The notes beneath the pieces are model-generated. The model was not told where the DNA came from, made no database searches, and worked only from the letters and a program-made list of their open reading frames with translations. Source: Piscinibacter sp. (GTDB lineage Bacteria; Pseudomonadota; Gammaproteobacteria; Burkholderiales; Burkholderiaceae_C). From it: a DNA stretch of 64,000 bases. Below, one piece after another: positions 53,657 to 63,533 of this stretch (within the stretch, counting starts at the first letter, position 1; every line of letters starts with the position of its first letter). Made by a program: the position numbers and the translations under genes. Location: contig JAHBZL010000002.1 in NCBI GenBank assembly GCA_019635485.1, forward strand, positions 174,289-238,288, written 5' to 3'.

Positions 53657-56314
53657 ATGAACCTCGCGCGATTCTTTTCCAAACCCCGCTGGCAATCGAA
53701 CGATGCGGACGTGCGCCGCGATGCGGTCGCCGGCGACGACGATGCCGGGCTGCGCGCCGTCCTGCCGCAACTGGCGAAGGAGGACCCGGATGCCGGCGTG
53801 CGCCTGGCCGCGCTGAAACGCCTTGCCGATCCCGCCCTCGCCCAGGCGCTGGCCAGCGACGATCGCGACGAGGGCGTGCGCAAGGCCGCGCTCGCGTTGT
53901 GGACCGATCTCCTCGCCGGCATCCACGCGCAGGCGCCGACACTTGCCGAACGCCTGCGCCTGCTGCGCGGCCAGGATGATGCGAAGTTCATCGAATACGT
54001 CGCCGTGCGCGCGCCGGAGGCCGAGTTGCGCCTCGCCGCGCTCGCCCGCGTCAACCGGTCGGCCCTGCTCGCCGAGCGCGCGACCGCCGATGCCGATGCC
54101 GAGGTGCGCGCCGCCGCACTCGAACGCATCGACGATGAAGCCCAGCTCGTGCGCATCGCCGAACGTGCTCGCAAGACCGACAAGCGCATCAGCCGCGAAG
54201 CCGGCGAGCGCCTCGAACGCCTGCGCCTCGCCCGCGGCGACGCGGCGACGATCCGCGAACACGCGCAACGGCTGTGCGAGCGCCTGGAGGCCGCGCTGCG
54301 CGCCGGCGACACGGCCGCGGCGGCACCGGTCACGGCGGCCTGGCAGGCGATCGAAGCCCGCGTCGACGCCGCCCTGCGCACGCGCTTCGATGCCGCGCGC
54401 GAGCTGCATGCCCTGAGCAGCGACCCGGCACGCGTCGCCGAACTGCGCGAACGCGCGCGCGAACGCGAACGCATCGCCCACGAGGTCGCCGCACTCGAAC
54501 ACGAACTCGCGCGTCCGCAGGCACGTGCCGAACTCGGCGCGCTCGAGGACCGCTTCAATGCGCTGGCGACGCGCTTCGCCGAAGGCGCGGCACAGGATGC
54601 CGACGGCCCGCAGATCGTCGACGCGCGCCGCGTGCACGCGATCGCGACGCGCTTGCACCAGCTCGCCACCCAGGCCGAAGTGGCCGCGCCGGCTGCGACA
54701 CCGCGCATCGACACCGAAGCCGCCGAGCGCCAGCGCCGCGACAAGGCCGAGGCGGAGCGCCGCCAGCGCGAGCGCCGCGAAGCCGGCCTCGCCAAACTCG
54801 AAACACAACTCGCCGCGGTCGAAGCTGCACTCGCCGCCGGCCACAGCGCCGACGCGCATCGCGCGTGGACGCAGGTTGCCGAGCAACGGCGCGCGCTCGA
54901 AGGCGCCCTCCCGACCACCCTGCAATCGCGCTACCTCGATGCCGAAGCCGCGCACGCCAAGCTCGCGCAGTGGCAGCGCTGGGGCGACAACCAGCGCCGC
55001 CAGCAGCTCTGCGACGAGATCGCCGCGCTGCCGGCCAGCGGCCTGCATCCCGATGCGATCGCCACGCGCGTGAAAGAGGCGCAGGCCGAATGGGCGAAGC
55101 TCGACGCGCTCGAGGCGCGCCCGGTGCAGGCCGGCGACGGCCTCTCGCGCCGCTTCCGTACACTCTGCCGCGCCGCCATCGAGCCGGTGCGTCCCTACTT
55201 CGACAAGCGCGACGAACTGCGCAAGTCGCAGGCGGCGAAGATCGATGAACTGCTCGCCCGCGTGACCGCCGCCGATGGCGACGACACACCGGTCAACACC
55301 CTGCTGCCGCTTCGCCGCGAAGCCGGCGAAGCGCTGCGCAACCTTGACCGCGTCGATCCGCGCACGCGCAAGGCGCTCGCGCAGAAACTCAAGGACGCGC
55401 TCACGCGCATCGATGCGCGTGTCGATGCCATCAACGCGAGCGTGCAGGCCGCCAAATCCGCCCTGATCGAACGCGCCGAAGCCCTGGCCACGCTCGACGA
55501 CGTGCGCGCCGCGATGAACACCGCGCGCGATCTGCAGAAGCACTGGCAGGCCGCCGGCAACGGTCGCCGCTCGCGCGACGAGGCGCAGTGGAAGGCCTTC
55601 CGCGGCGCCATCGACCGCGTGTTCGCGCGTGCCGACGGCGAGCGCGCGCAGCGTCAGGCCGAGGACAAGGCCACGCGTGAGGCCGCGGCGAACCTGTGCG
55701 CCGAACTCGAGACACTGGCCGCGGCGCAAGACCCGCCGCCGCGCGGCGAGGTCGCGCGCATCGACGCCGCGTGGCAGGCCCTCGGCATCGGCGATCCCGT
55801 CTTGCGCCGTCGCCACGAAGCCGCCCATGCCGCGCTGCGCGATGCCGCCGAACGCAGACGCCGCGGCCAGCGCCGCGCGCGCTTCGACACCTGGCTCGCG
55901 CATTACGAAGTGCTGCGCGCGGGCGAACGCGGCGAACGCGACGTCGAGTCGACGCGTGCCGCGCTCGCCGCCCTGCCGACGCTCGACATCGCCATCGAAG
56001 CGATGCGGCAGCGGATCGATTCGCTTGCCGGCGCAGGCCCCGTGGACGACACCGCCACGCACCGCGATGCCGTCATCGAACTCGAACGCTTCGCCGGCGT
56101 CGACTCGCCGGCCGAGGACCGCCAGCGGCGCTTGGACCTCCAGGTCAGCCAGCTCTCCGCGCGCCTGCGCGGAGAGCGCGCCCAGGCCCCGGCCGAACAG
56201 CTCGAAGCGCTGCTCGTGCGCTGGACGGAGACCGGCGCTTTTCCGGCGGACTCCACCGATTTCGATGCGCGCCTCGAACGCGCGCTGCGGCAGGCGCTCG
56301 ACCAGCTTGATTGA
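53657..56314 (+). CDS. DUF349 protein with HEAT-like N-terminus
   Basis: An 885-residue, very arginine- and alanine-rich, almost wholly helical protein. Residues about 20-200 resemble HEAT-type repeats (VRLAALKRLADPALAQALAS, VRAAALERIDDEAQL). The rest contains DUF349 coiled segments, for instance DVRAAMNTARDLQKHWQAAG and QWKAFRGAIDRVF, with the typical W-K-x-F. Long coiled coils suggest a cytoplasmic structural or scaffold role. The family has no established function in gammaproteobacteria. ATG 53657 is chosen over an upstream one at 53642. The gene ends just before the large inverted repeat at 56343. Confidence 0.82.
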   Translation: MNLARFFSKPRWQSNDADVRRDAVAGDDDAGLRAVLPQLAKEDPDAGVRLAALKRLADPALAQALASDDRDEGVRKAALALWTDLLAGIHAQAPTLAERLRLLRGQDDAKFIEYVAVRAPEAELRLAALARVNRSALLAERATADADAEVRAAALERIDDEAQLVRIAERARKTDKRISREAGERLERLRLARGDAATIREHAQRLCERLEAALRAGDTAAAAPVTAAWQAIEARVDAALRTRFDAARELHALSSDPARVAELRERARERERIAHEVAALEHELARPQARAELGALEDRFNALATRFAEGAAQDADGPQIVDARRVHAIATRLHQLATQAEVAAPAATPRIDTEAAERQRRDKAEAERRQRERREAGLAKLETQLAAVEAALAAGHSADAHRAWTQVAEQRRALEGALPTTLQSRYLDAEAAHAKLAQWQRWGDNQRRQQLCDEIAALPASGLHPDAIATRVKEAQAEWAKLDALEARPVQAGDGLSRRFRTLCRAAIEPVRPYFDKRDELRKSQAAKIDELLARVTAADGDDTPVNTLLPLRREAGEALRNLDRVDPRTRKALAQKLKDALTRIDARVDAINASVQAAKSALIERAEALATLDDVRAAMNTARDLQKHWQAAGNGRRSRDEAQWKAFRGAIDRVFARADGERAQRQAEDKATREAAANLCAELETLAAAQDPPPRGEVARIDAAWQALGIGDPVLRRRHEAAHAALRDAAERRRRGQRRARFDTWLAHYEVLRAGERGERDVESTRAALAALPTLDIAIEAMRQRIDSLAGAGPVDDTATHRDAVIELERFAGVDSPAEDRQRRLDLQVSQLSARLRGERAQAPAEQLEALLVRWTETGAFPADSTDFDARLERALRQALDQLD

Positions 56315-56342
56315 TGCGCGGCCGTCGCCGACGGCCGCAGGA

Positions 56343-56396
56343 GCGCCCCTCATCCGCCGCTGCCGCGGCACCTTCTCCCCGCTGCGCGGGGCGAAG
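56343..56396. repeat. Left arm of a perfect 54-bp inverted repeat
   Basis: This arm is the exact reverse complement of 56702-56755. It begins GCGCCCCTCATCCGCC and ends GCGGGGCGAAG. The two arms bracket 305 bp containing the 83-bp tandem repeats. Arms this long and perfect suggest recent origin, gene conversion or a mobile MITE-like unit. Confidence 0.85.
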
Positions 56397-56444
56397 AGAC
56401 AGCAAGCGCCATCGGGGAGTGACCACCTCGTTCCTGGTCAACCG

Positions 56445-56693
56445 CTGCTGTCCCTTCGTCCCATGCAGCGGAGTGAAGGAACAGCGAGCGCGCATCCCGA
56501 GCTGAACCTCGCATGCCGAATCGCCCCCTGCTGTCCCTTCGTCCCATGCAGCGGAGTGAAGGAACAGCGAGCGCGCACCTCGAACTGAACCTCGCATGCC
56601 GAATCGCCCCCTGCTGTCCCTTCGTCCCATGCAGCGGAGTGAAGGAACAGCGAGCGCACCCCCCGAGCTGAACCTCGCATGCCGAATCGCCCC
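56445..56693. repeat. Three 83-bp tandem repeats
   Basis: Units start at 56445, 56528 and 56611, each beginning CTGCTGTCCCTTCGTCCCAT and ending near CATGCCGAATCGCCCC. They differ at only a few bases near the centre. A fourth partial unit at 56694 merges into the right inverted-repeat arm. Each unit contains its own CCTTC/GAAGG inverted pair. They carry no spacers and are not CRISPR. Confidence 0.9.
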
Positions 56694-56701
56694 CTGCTGT
56701 C

Positions 56702-56755
56702 CTTCGCCCCGCGCAGCGGGGAGAAGGTGCCGCGGCAGCGGCGGATGAGGGGCGC
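56702..56755. repeat. Right arm of the perfect 54-bp inverted repeat
   Basis: Reverse complement of 56343-56396 without a mismatch. Its internal GGGGAGAAGGTGCC-type core is also seen in the gltB-gltD gap (61528-61634), so all belong to one repeat family flanking gltB. Confidence 0.85.
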
Positions 56756-56785
56756 TTTTCGCCCGTGCCGACGGCGTGCACTTGT

Positions 56786-56801
56786 GGACGTTCAGACGTC
56801 C
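56786..56801. promoter_or_regulatory. GGACGT-TCAG-ACGTCC inverted repeat upstream of gltB
   Basis: Perfect 6-bp arms with a 4-base spacer lie about 150 bases before the gltB ATG. A TTGACG hexamer follows at 56809-56814, but the matching -10 is poor. It is a possible operator for gltBD. The rest of this gap (56756-56954) shows no gene. Confidence 0.35.
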
Positions 56802-56954
56802 AAACGGTTTGACGCTTCGCAGCATTTGTGATTGATTGGCGAGGCATCGCCGGCATTGCCCGGTGCGCGCGATGGTTCCCCTGGAAACCTTCCATCCAGC
56901 CGGACAAGTCCGGGGCGAATCGTTGCGCTCGCAACCTTTGTGCGGGACCAGAAC

Positions 56955-59900
56955 ATGACGCCGAGCCATAAGCCAAGCCTGTACGACCCCGCCTTCGAGC
57001 ACGACAGTTGCGGCTTCGGCGTCATTGCCAGCATCGACGGCCGCGCCAGCAACTGGCTGGTCGACCAGGCCTTCAACGCGCTCGCGCGCATGTCGCACCG
57101 CGGCGGCGTCAACGGCGACGGCGTGACCGGTGACGGTTGCGGCATCCTGTTCCATCGCGCCCACGACTGGCTGCGCGCGCTCGCGCGGGAGGCCGGCATC
57201 GCCACCGCGCCGCGCTTCACTGCCGGCCTCGTGTTTCTCGATCACGACGACACGCGCGCCGCGCACGAACGCAAAACCCTCGAAGACTTCCTGCGCGCCG
57301 AAGGCCTGGCCTGCGCCGGCTGGCGCGCGGTGCCTGTCGTCGATGAACCCTGCGGGCCGCTCGGCGTCGCCAGCCGGCCGCGCATCGAGCAGGTCTTCGT
57401 CGACGCGCCGGCCGCACTCGACGAAGCCGCGTTCGACCGCGCCCTGTTCCGCGCGCGCCGCCGCGCCGAAATCGCGCTGGCCGACGCCGCCGCGTTCTAC
57501 GTGGTCAGCCTCGCCGCGGCGACGATCGGCTACAAGGCGATGGCCGCGCCGGGTCGCCTGCGCGACGTGTTTCCCGATCTGCAACGCGCCGACCTCGCCT
57601 GCCGCGCGGCGACCTTCCATCAGCGCTTCTCGACCAACACGCTGCCGAACTGGCGGCTCGCGCAGCCGTTCCGCCTGCTCGCCCACAACGGCGAGATCAA
57701 CACGATCAAGGCCAACCGCAACTGGGCGCTGGCGCGGCGCGACACGCTGCGTTCGCCGCTGCTCGACCTCGCCGACCTCGGCGATCCGGTGACCACCCAC
57801 GGCTCGGATTCGCAGAGCCTCGACAACATGCTCGAACTGCTCGTCAGCGGCGGCATCGAGCTGATCGCGGCGATGCGCATCCTGGTGCCGCCGGCGTGGA
57901 GCGCCGACGAGAACCTCGATCCCGACCTCGAGGCCTTCTACCAGTACTACGCCCTGCTGACCGAACCCTGGGACGGCCCGGCCGGCCTGGTCATGTGCGA
58001 CGGCCGCTACGCCGCCTGCGCGCTCGACCGCAATGGCCTGCGCCCGGCGCGCTGGGCGCGCAGCGACGACGGGCATCTGATCGTCGCCTCCGAAGCGGGG
58101 CTGTGGGACGTGCCCGAATCGCGCATCGTCGCCAAGGGCCGCCTCGGCCCCGGCGAGATGATCGCCGTCGACCTGGTCGGCAACCGCCTGCTCGACGCCG
58201 CCGCGATCGACCGCATCAACGCCGCGCGCGCGCCGTACCGGCAATGGCTGCGCGAGGGCGTCATCCATCTCGAATCGCACCTGATCGATCCGGCGCTCGC
58301 CGCCGAACCGTTCCCGCCCGACGTGCTCGCGCGCTTCCAGAAGCAGTTCGCGCTGACCCGCGAGGAACGCGACATCGTGCTGAAGACCCTGGCCGAGACC
58401 GGCGCCGAAGCGACCGGCTCGATGGGCGACGACACGCCGATGGCCGTGCTCTCGCAGCAGTCGCGCCCGCTCTACGACTACTTCCGCCAGGCCTTCGCCC
58501 AGGTCACCAATCCGCCGATCGACCCGCTGCGCGAACGCCTCGTGATGTCGCTGGTCACGCAGATCGGCCTCGAGCGCAACCTGTTCGACCTCACGCCCGA
58601 GAACGCGCGGCAGGTGCTGCTCAGTTCGCCGATCCTCTCGCAGCGCAAGCTGCGCCAGATCCTCGCCCTGCCGCACATCGTCGACAACCACGTCAAGATC
58701 GACCTCTACTACGACGAGGCGATCGGCCTGAAGGCCGCGCTCGAAGAAGTCTGCCGCCAGGCCGAACAGGCCGTGCGCGGCGGCGCCGTGCTGATCCTGC
58801 TGTCGGATCGCTACCCGGTGCCGGGCCTCACCCAGATCCACGCGTTGCTCGCCACCGGCGCGGTGCACGCGCACCTTACGCGCCTGCAACTACGCTGCGC
58901 CTGCAACCTGCTGGTCGAAACCGGCACCGCGCGCGATCCGCACCATTTCGCCTGCCTGATCGGTTTCGGCGCGACCGCGGTGTATCCGTTCCTGTCGTAC
59001 CAGACCCTGTTCGACATGAACCGCCGCGGCGAACTGCGCGGACGCGCCGACGAGGCCATCCACGAGATCGGCCGCAGCTACCGCCACGGCATCCGCAAGG
59101 GCCTGCTCAAGATCCTGTCGAAGATGGGCATCTCGACCATCGCCGGCTACCGCGGCGCGCAGCTGTTCGAGATCGTCGGCCTCGACCGCGAAGTCGTCGA
59201 CCTGTGCTTCCCCGGCACGCCCTCGCGCATCGGCGGCGCGGGCTTCGTCGACATCGAAAACGAATACCGCGCCCAGCTCGCCGCCGCGCGCAATCCGAAC
59301 TACACGCTGCCGGCCGGCGGTCTGCTCAAGGCCGTGCCGGATGGCGAGTACCACATGTACAACCCGCCGGTGGTCGGTCATCTGCAGGCCGCCGTGCGCA
59401 GCGGCGACGTCGCGCGCTATCGCCAGTACGCCGACGCGGTGAACTCGCGCCCGCCCTCGACGCTGCGCGATCTGCTGACGCTGCGCGACGACATCGACGC
59501 CGTGCCGCTCGATGAAGTCGAAGCCAGCGAACGCATCCTCAAGCGTTTCGACTCCGCCGGCATGTCGCTCGGCGCGCTCTCGCCGGAAGCGCACGAGGCG
59601 CTGGCCACGGCGATGAACCGCCTCGGCGCGCGCTCGAACTCCGGCGAAGGCGGCGAAGACCCGGCGCGCTACGGCACCGAGCGCATGTCGAAGATCAAGC
59701 AGGTCGCCTCGGGCCGCTTCGGCGTGACCCCGGCCTATCTGGTCAACGCCGAAGTGCTGCAGATCAAGATCGCGCAGGGCGCCAAGCCCGGCGAAGGCGG
59801 CCAGTTGCCCGGCGACAAGGTCAACGGCCTGATCGCGCGCCTGCGCTACGCCAAGCCCGGCATCGGCCTGATCTCGCCGCCGCCGCACCACGACATCTAC

Positions 59901-61418
59901 TCGATCGAGGACCTGACCGAACTGATCCACGACCTGCGCGAGGTCAATCCGTCCGCGCTGGTCTCGGTCAAGCTCGTCTCGCATGCCGGCGTCGGCACGA
60001 TCGCCGCCGGCGTGGTCAAGGCCGGCGCCGACCTCGTGACGATCTCCGGCCACGACGGCGGCACCGGCGCGAGCCCGCTCACCTCGATCCGCTACGCCGG
60101 TACGCCGTGGGAACTCGGCCTCGCCGAAACCCACCAGACCCTGGTCATGAACGGCCTGCGCGAGCGCGTGATCGTGCAGACCGACGGCGGCCTCAAGACC
60201 GGACTCGACGTCATCAAGGCGGCCATCCTCGGCGCCGACTCGTTCGGCTTCGGCACCGGGCCGATGGTCGCGCTCGGCTGCAAGTACCTGCGCATCTGCC
60301 ACCTCAATTCCTGTGCGACCGGCATCGCCACGCAGAACGAGATCCTGCGCCAGAAGCACTTCCTCGGCGCGCCCGAGATGGTGCAGCACTTCTTCCGCTT
60401 CATCGCCGACGACGTGCGCGGCCTGCTCGCCTCGATCGGCGCGCGCTCGCTCGGTGAGATCGTCGGCCGCACCGACCTGCTGCGCGTGCTGCCCGGCATC
60501 ACTGCCAAGCAGGCCAGGCTCGATCTTTCGCCGCTGCTCGCCCGCGCCGCGCTGGCCGATGCCGTGCGCGGCGCGTGCGTGCCGGGTCCGCTCGCCCCGG
60601 GCGCGAGCCCGCTCGCGCTGGACATCGCCCGCGACACCGCGCCCGCGATCGCCGCGCGCAGCGGCGGGCGCTTCCGCTACGCGATCCGCAACGTCGACCG
60701 CGCGATCGGCGCGCGCCTGTCGGGCGAAGTCGCACGCCACTGGGGCGATGCCGGCATGCGCGACAACCCGGTCACGCTCGAATTCGAAGGCGCCGCCGGA
60801 CAGAGCTTCGGCGCGTGGAATGCCGGCGGCGTCGAACTCGTGCTGCGCGGCGAAGCCAACGACGGCGTCGGCAAGGGCATGGCCGGCGGCCGCATCGTCG
60901 TGCGCCCGGCCGACGGCGTGGGCTTCGCCACCCACGAAGCCAGCATCATCGGCAACACCTGCCTGTACGGCGCCACCGGCGGCGAACTGTTCGCCGCGGG
61001 CCGTGCCGGCGAGCGCTTCGCCGTGCGCAACTCGGGCGCGCTCGCCGTCGTCGAAGGCGTCGGCGACCACGGCTGCGAATACATGACCGGCGGCAGCGTC
61101 GCCGTGCTCGGCCGCAGCGGCGTCAACTTCGGCGCCGGCATGACCGGCGGCTTCGCCTACGTGCTCGACCTCGAACGCGACTTCGTCGACCGCTACAACC
61201 ACGAACTCGTCGACATCAACCGCATCTCGCTCGAAGGCATGGAGAACCACGCCCAGCACCTGCGCGCACTGATCCGCCAGCACATCGAACTGACCGGCAG
61301 CGCGTGGGCGCAGCGCCTGCTCGACGACTTCCGCGACGTGCTGCACAAGATCTGGCTGGTCAAGCCCAAGGCCGCCAGCCTCGCCGCCCTCGCCGACGAA
61401 CTGAAGGCCGCGGCATGA
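56955..61418 (+). CDS. gltB: Glutamate synthase large subunit
   Basis: A 1487-residue NADPH-GOGAT alpha subunit. An 18-residue propeptide precedes the amidotransferase nucleophile in HDSCGFGVIASIDG (Cys19 of the precursor). The glutaminase, central, FMN-binding and C-terminal GXGXG domains (TGGELFAAGRAGERFAVR, GGSVAVLGRSGVNFG) are all present. The 3Fe-4S cluster cysteines lie in CKYLRICHLNSCATG. It makes two glutamates from glutamine and 2-oxoglutarate, taking electrons from GltD, which is encoded downstream. ATG 56955 places the propeptide correctly; a longer frame upstream was rejected. Confidence 0.95.
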   Translation: MTPSHKPSLYDPAFEHDSCGFGVIASIDGRASNWLVDQAFNALARMSHRGGVNGDGVTGDGCGILFHRAHDWLRALAREAGIATAPRFTAGLVFLDHDDTRAAHERKTLEDFLRAEGLACAGWRAVPVVDEPCGPLGVASRPRIEQVFVDAPAALDEAAFDRALFRARRRAEIALADAAAFYVVSLAAATIGYKAMAAPGRLRDVFPDLQRADLACRAATFHQRFSTNTLPNWRLAQPFRLLAHNGEINTIKANRNWALARRDTLRSPLLDLADLGDPVTTHGSDSQSLDNMLELLVSGGIELIAAMRILVPPAWSADENLDPDLEAFYQYYALLTEPWDGPAGLVMCDGRYAACALDRNGLRPARWARSDDGHLIVASEAGLWDVPESRIVAKGRLGPGEMIAVDLVGNRLLDAAAIDRINAARAPYRQWLREGVIHLESHLIDPALAAEPFPPDVLARFQKQFALTREERDIVLKTLAETGAEATGSMGDDTPMAVLSQQSRPLYDYFRQAFAQVTNPPIDPLRERLVMSLVTQIGLERNLFDLTPENARQVLLSSPILSQRKLRQILALPHIVDNHVKIDLYYDEAIGLKAALEEVCRQAEQAVRGGAVLILLSDRYPVPGLTQIHALLATGAVHAHLTRLQLRCACNLLVETGTARDPHHFACLIGFGATAVYPFLSYQTLFDMNRRGELRGRADEAIHEIGRSYRHGIRKGLLKILSKMGISTIAGYRGAQLFEIVGLDREVVDLCFPGTPSRIGGAGFVDIENEYRAQLAAARNPNYTLPAGGLLKAVPDGEYHMYNPPVVGHLQAAVRSGDVARYRQYADAVNSRPPSTLRDLLTLRDDIDAVPLDEVEASERILKRFDSAGMSLGALSPEAHEALATAMNRLGARSNSGEGGEDPARYGTERMSKIKQVASGRFGVTPAYLVNAEVLQIKIAQGAKPGEGGQLPGDKVNGLIARLRYAKPGIGLISPPPHHDIYSIEDLTELIHDLREVNPSALVSVKLVSHAGVGTIAAGVVKAGADLVTISGHDGGTGASPLTSIRYAGTPWELGLAETHQTLVMNGLRERVIVQTDGGLKTGLDVIKAAILGADSFGFGTGPMVALGCKYLRICHLNSCATGIATQNEILRQKHFLGAPEMVQHFFRFIADDVRGLLASIGARSLGEIVGRTDLLRVLPGITAKQARLDLSPLLARAALADAVRGACVPGPLAPGASPLALDIARDTAPAIAARSGGRFRYAIRNVDRAIGARLSGEVARHWGDAGMRDNPVTLEFEGAAGQSFGAWNAGGVELVLRGEANDGVGKGMAGGRIVVRPADGVGFATHEASIIGNTCLYGATGGELFAAGRAGERFAVRNSGALAVVEGVGDHGCEYMTGGSVAVLGRSGVNFGAGMTGGFAYVLDLERDFVDRYNHELVDINRISLEGMENHAQHLRALIRQHIELTGSAWAQRLLDDFRDVLHKIWLVKPKAASLAALADELKAAA

Positions 61419-61740
61419 GGAATTCGCGAGTGGCCTCCGGTTTTGCCGTCACCCCGGCGCAGGCCGGGGTCCAGCTCCAATGCTCCGAAGTTGGTGAAGA
61501 TTCGCTCCATCCCTTCCCCTGCGAAGCGGGGGAAGGTGCCCGGAGGGCGGAAGGGGGCGCTCCTCGCCCTACAGTGAAGCCAACGGCACGCGGCTTCGCC
61601 GCGCTCCCCCCTTCCGCCTTCGGCACCTTCCCCCGTAAACGGGGGAAGGAACATCTCGACTTCAACGCGTTGGAAGCAAAAGGCACTGGGTCCCGGCCTG
61701 CGCCGGGACGACGAATCCCTGTGCGTTTCGTGGAGGCGGC
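61419..61740. repeat. Repeat-filled gap between gltB and gltD
   Basis: The 322 bp hold no gene. They contain the palindrome ACCCCGGC-GCAG-GCCGGGGT (61451-61470), an imperfect inverted repeat of about 30 bp (61528-61557 with 61606-61634, GGGGGAAGGTGCC core), and TCCCGGC-CTGC-GCCGGGA (61691-61708). The two outer palindromes belong to the 50250 family and the inner pair to the 56343/56702 family. Their layout is roughly symmetrical, like an inserted composite element. Confidence 0.75.
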
Positions 61741-63150
61741 ATGAGCGAGAAGCCCTTCCCGTTCCTCAAGTTCCCGCGCGCGCTGCCGCGCGAGATCGCG
61801 ATCCCGATCCGCGTGGTCGGCTTCGGCGAAATCCACGCCGACTTCGCCGACGGCGACGCCGGCGACCAGGCCTCGCGCTGCATCGACTGCGGCAACCCGT
61901 ACTGCTCGTGGGCCTGCCCGCTCGGCAACCGCATCCCGCAATGGCTGAAGCTCGTGCGCGACGGCCGCATCGACGACGCCGCCACGCTGATGCACGAGAC
62001 CAACCCGCTGCCCGAGATCTGCGGGCGCGTATGCCCGCAGGACCGCCTCTGCGAAGGCGACTGCACGCTCGAGGAAGGCTTCGGCGCGGTGACCATCGGC
62101 GCGATCGAACGCTCGATCACCGACGAAGCCCTGCGCCGCGGCTGGCGTCCGTCGCCCGCGCCCTCGACCACCGACAAGCGCGTCGCCATCGTCGGCGCCG
62201 GCCCGGCCGGCCTCGCCGCGGCCGACCGCCTCGTGCGCGCCGGCGTCGCCGTCGACGTGTTCGACCGTTACGAGGAGATCGGCGGCCTGCTCACCTTCGG
62301 CATCCCCCCGTTCAAGCTCGAAAAATCCGTCGTGCGCACGCGCCGCGCCGTGCTCGAGGAACTCGGCGTGCGCTTCCGCCTCGGCGTCGACATCGGCCGC
62401 GACCTCGCCTTCGACGCGATCGTCGCCGACTACGACGCCGTGTTCGTCGCCACCGGCGCCTACCGCTTCGTCGACGCGCGCCTGCCCGGCCAGGACCTTG
62501 CCGGCGTACACGCCGCACTGCCCTTCCTGATCGCCAACGCGCGCCACCTGCTCGGCACCGCCGCTGCAGGCGATGTGCTGCCCGACCTCGCCGGCAAGCG
62601 CGTCGTCGTGCTCGGCGGCGGCGACACCGCGATGGACTGCGTGCGCACCGCGGTGCGCCTCGGGGCCGCGCGCGTCACCTGCGCCTACCGCCGCGACGAG
62701 GCGAACATGCCGGGCTCGCGCAAGGAAGTGAAGAACGCGAAGGACGAAGGTGTGATCTTCCGCTTCCAGGCACAACCGCTGTCGATCACCGGCAACGGCA
62801 CCGTCGACGGCGTCGAAATCGCCGAAACAAGACTCGTCGCCGACAACAACGGCCGCGCCCGCGCCGAAATCGTCGAGGGCAGCGCCCAAGTCATCCCCGC
62901 CGACATCGTGATCCTCTCGTTCGGCTTCCTGCCCAGCCCCGACGACTGGTTCGAAACCAGCGGCATCGGCACCGACGCCAGCGGTCGCGTCGAAGTCGGC
63001 GGCAACACGCGCCTGCCCTACCAGACCGCCAACCCGAAAGTCTTCGCCGGCGGCGACACCGTCCGCGGCGCCGACCTCGTCGTGCGCGCCGTCCTCGACG
63101 GCCGCGAGGCAGCCAAGGCGATCCTGGGGCGGCTTGGGGTGATTGCCTGA
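61741..63150 (+). CDS. gltD: Glutamate synthase small subunit
   Basis: A 469-residue NADPH-GOGAT beta subunit. The N-terminal [4Fe-4S] cysteines are in CIDCGNPYCSWACP and CGRVCPQDRLCEGDC. The FAD site is VAIVGAGPAGLAAADRL with a GGLLTFGIPPFKLEK segment, the NADPH site is VVVLGGGDTAMDCVR, and the closing GD motif is FAGGDTVRGADLVV. It delivers NADPH electrons to GltB. It is separated from gltB by 322 bp of repeats, which is unusual for this operon. The ATG follows TCGTGGAGGCGGC, an adequate ribosome site. Confidence 0.93.
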   Translation: MSEKPFPFLKFPRALPREIAIPIRVVGFGEIHADFADGDAGDQASRCIDCGNPYCSWACPLGNRIPQWLKLVRDGRIDDAATLMHETNPLPEICGRVCPQDRLCEGDCTLEEGFGAVTIGAIERSITDEALRRGWRPSPAPSTTDKRVAIVGAGPAGLAAADRLVRAGVAVDVFDRYEEIGGLLTFGIPPFKLEKSVVRTRRAVLEELGVRFRLGVDIGRDLAFDAIVADYDAVFVATGAYRFVDARLPGQDLAGVHAALPFLIANARHLLGTAAAGDVLPDLAGKRVVVLGGGDTAMDCVRTAVRLGAARVTCAYRRDEANMPGSRKEVKNAKDEGVIFRFQAQPLSITGNGTVDGVEIAETRLVADNNGRARAEIVEGSAQVIPADIVILSFGFLPSPDDWFETSGIGTDASGRVEVGGNTRLPYQTANPKVFAGGDTVRGADLVVRAVLDGREAAKAILGRLGVIA

Positions 63151-63349
63151 CGCAGTTCTGACTGATCGCACAGCGCAGCCGGCACGCCCATCGACGGTTC
63201 GCCACGTGAACAAGCCGCGGCGAACGAATCCGGTGCATGGCAACGCGCCGCATGGCGAACAGCCATCGAGGACTGCGAACAGTCGCCAACGTCGACCAAC
63301 CGGACGTTCCACGATCGCGGCCGTCCACGCACGCAATCACCGCACAACC

Positions 63350-63373
63350 GCGGTGATATCCGCATATCACCGC
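63350..63373. promoter_or_regulatory. Perfect 10-bp-stem hairpin downstream of gltD
   Basis: Arms GCGGTGATAT and ATATCACCGC enclose CCGC. There is no T-run, and it lies 200 bases past the gltD stop. A second, slightly imperfect inverted repeat (ATATCCGC and GCGGGATAT) lies at 63497-63519, just before the GTG of the next gene. Otherwise the 63151-63533 gap shows no gene; a 28-codon frame ending at 63523 was not accepted. Confidence 0.45.
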
Positions 63374-63533
63374 TCGCGCACCCGCCATGCACGGCTCCAT
63401 GCACGAGACCGCACGCAGCCCAGCCGCCGCAAGTCCATGATCCACCGGGAAATCCTGCTTGACGACGCCACCGGCGAAGTCGATCATCCGGTGCATATCC
63501 GCACTTTTGCGGGATATTTGTAGTTAGGCCGCT

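Noticed and set aside
56445-56693. CRISPR array
   Set aside because: The 83-bp units are directly tandem without unique spacers, and no cas genes are nearby.
56315-56830. Repeated short open frames in the tandem-repeat region on the minus strand
   Set aside because: They reflect the 83-bp repeat (not a multiple of three) and switch frames between units, so no coding constraint is visible.
63437-63523. 28-codon reading frame before the orphan gene
   Set aside because: No ribosome site, very short, and it runs through the inverted repeat. Coding is not supported.
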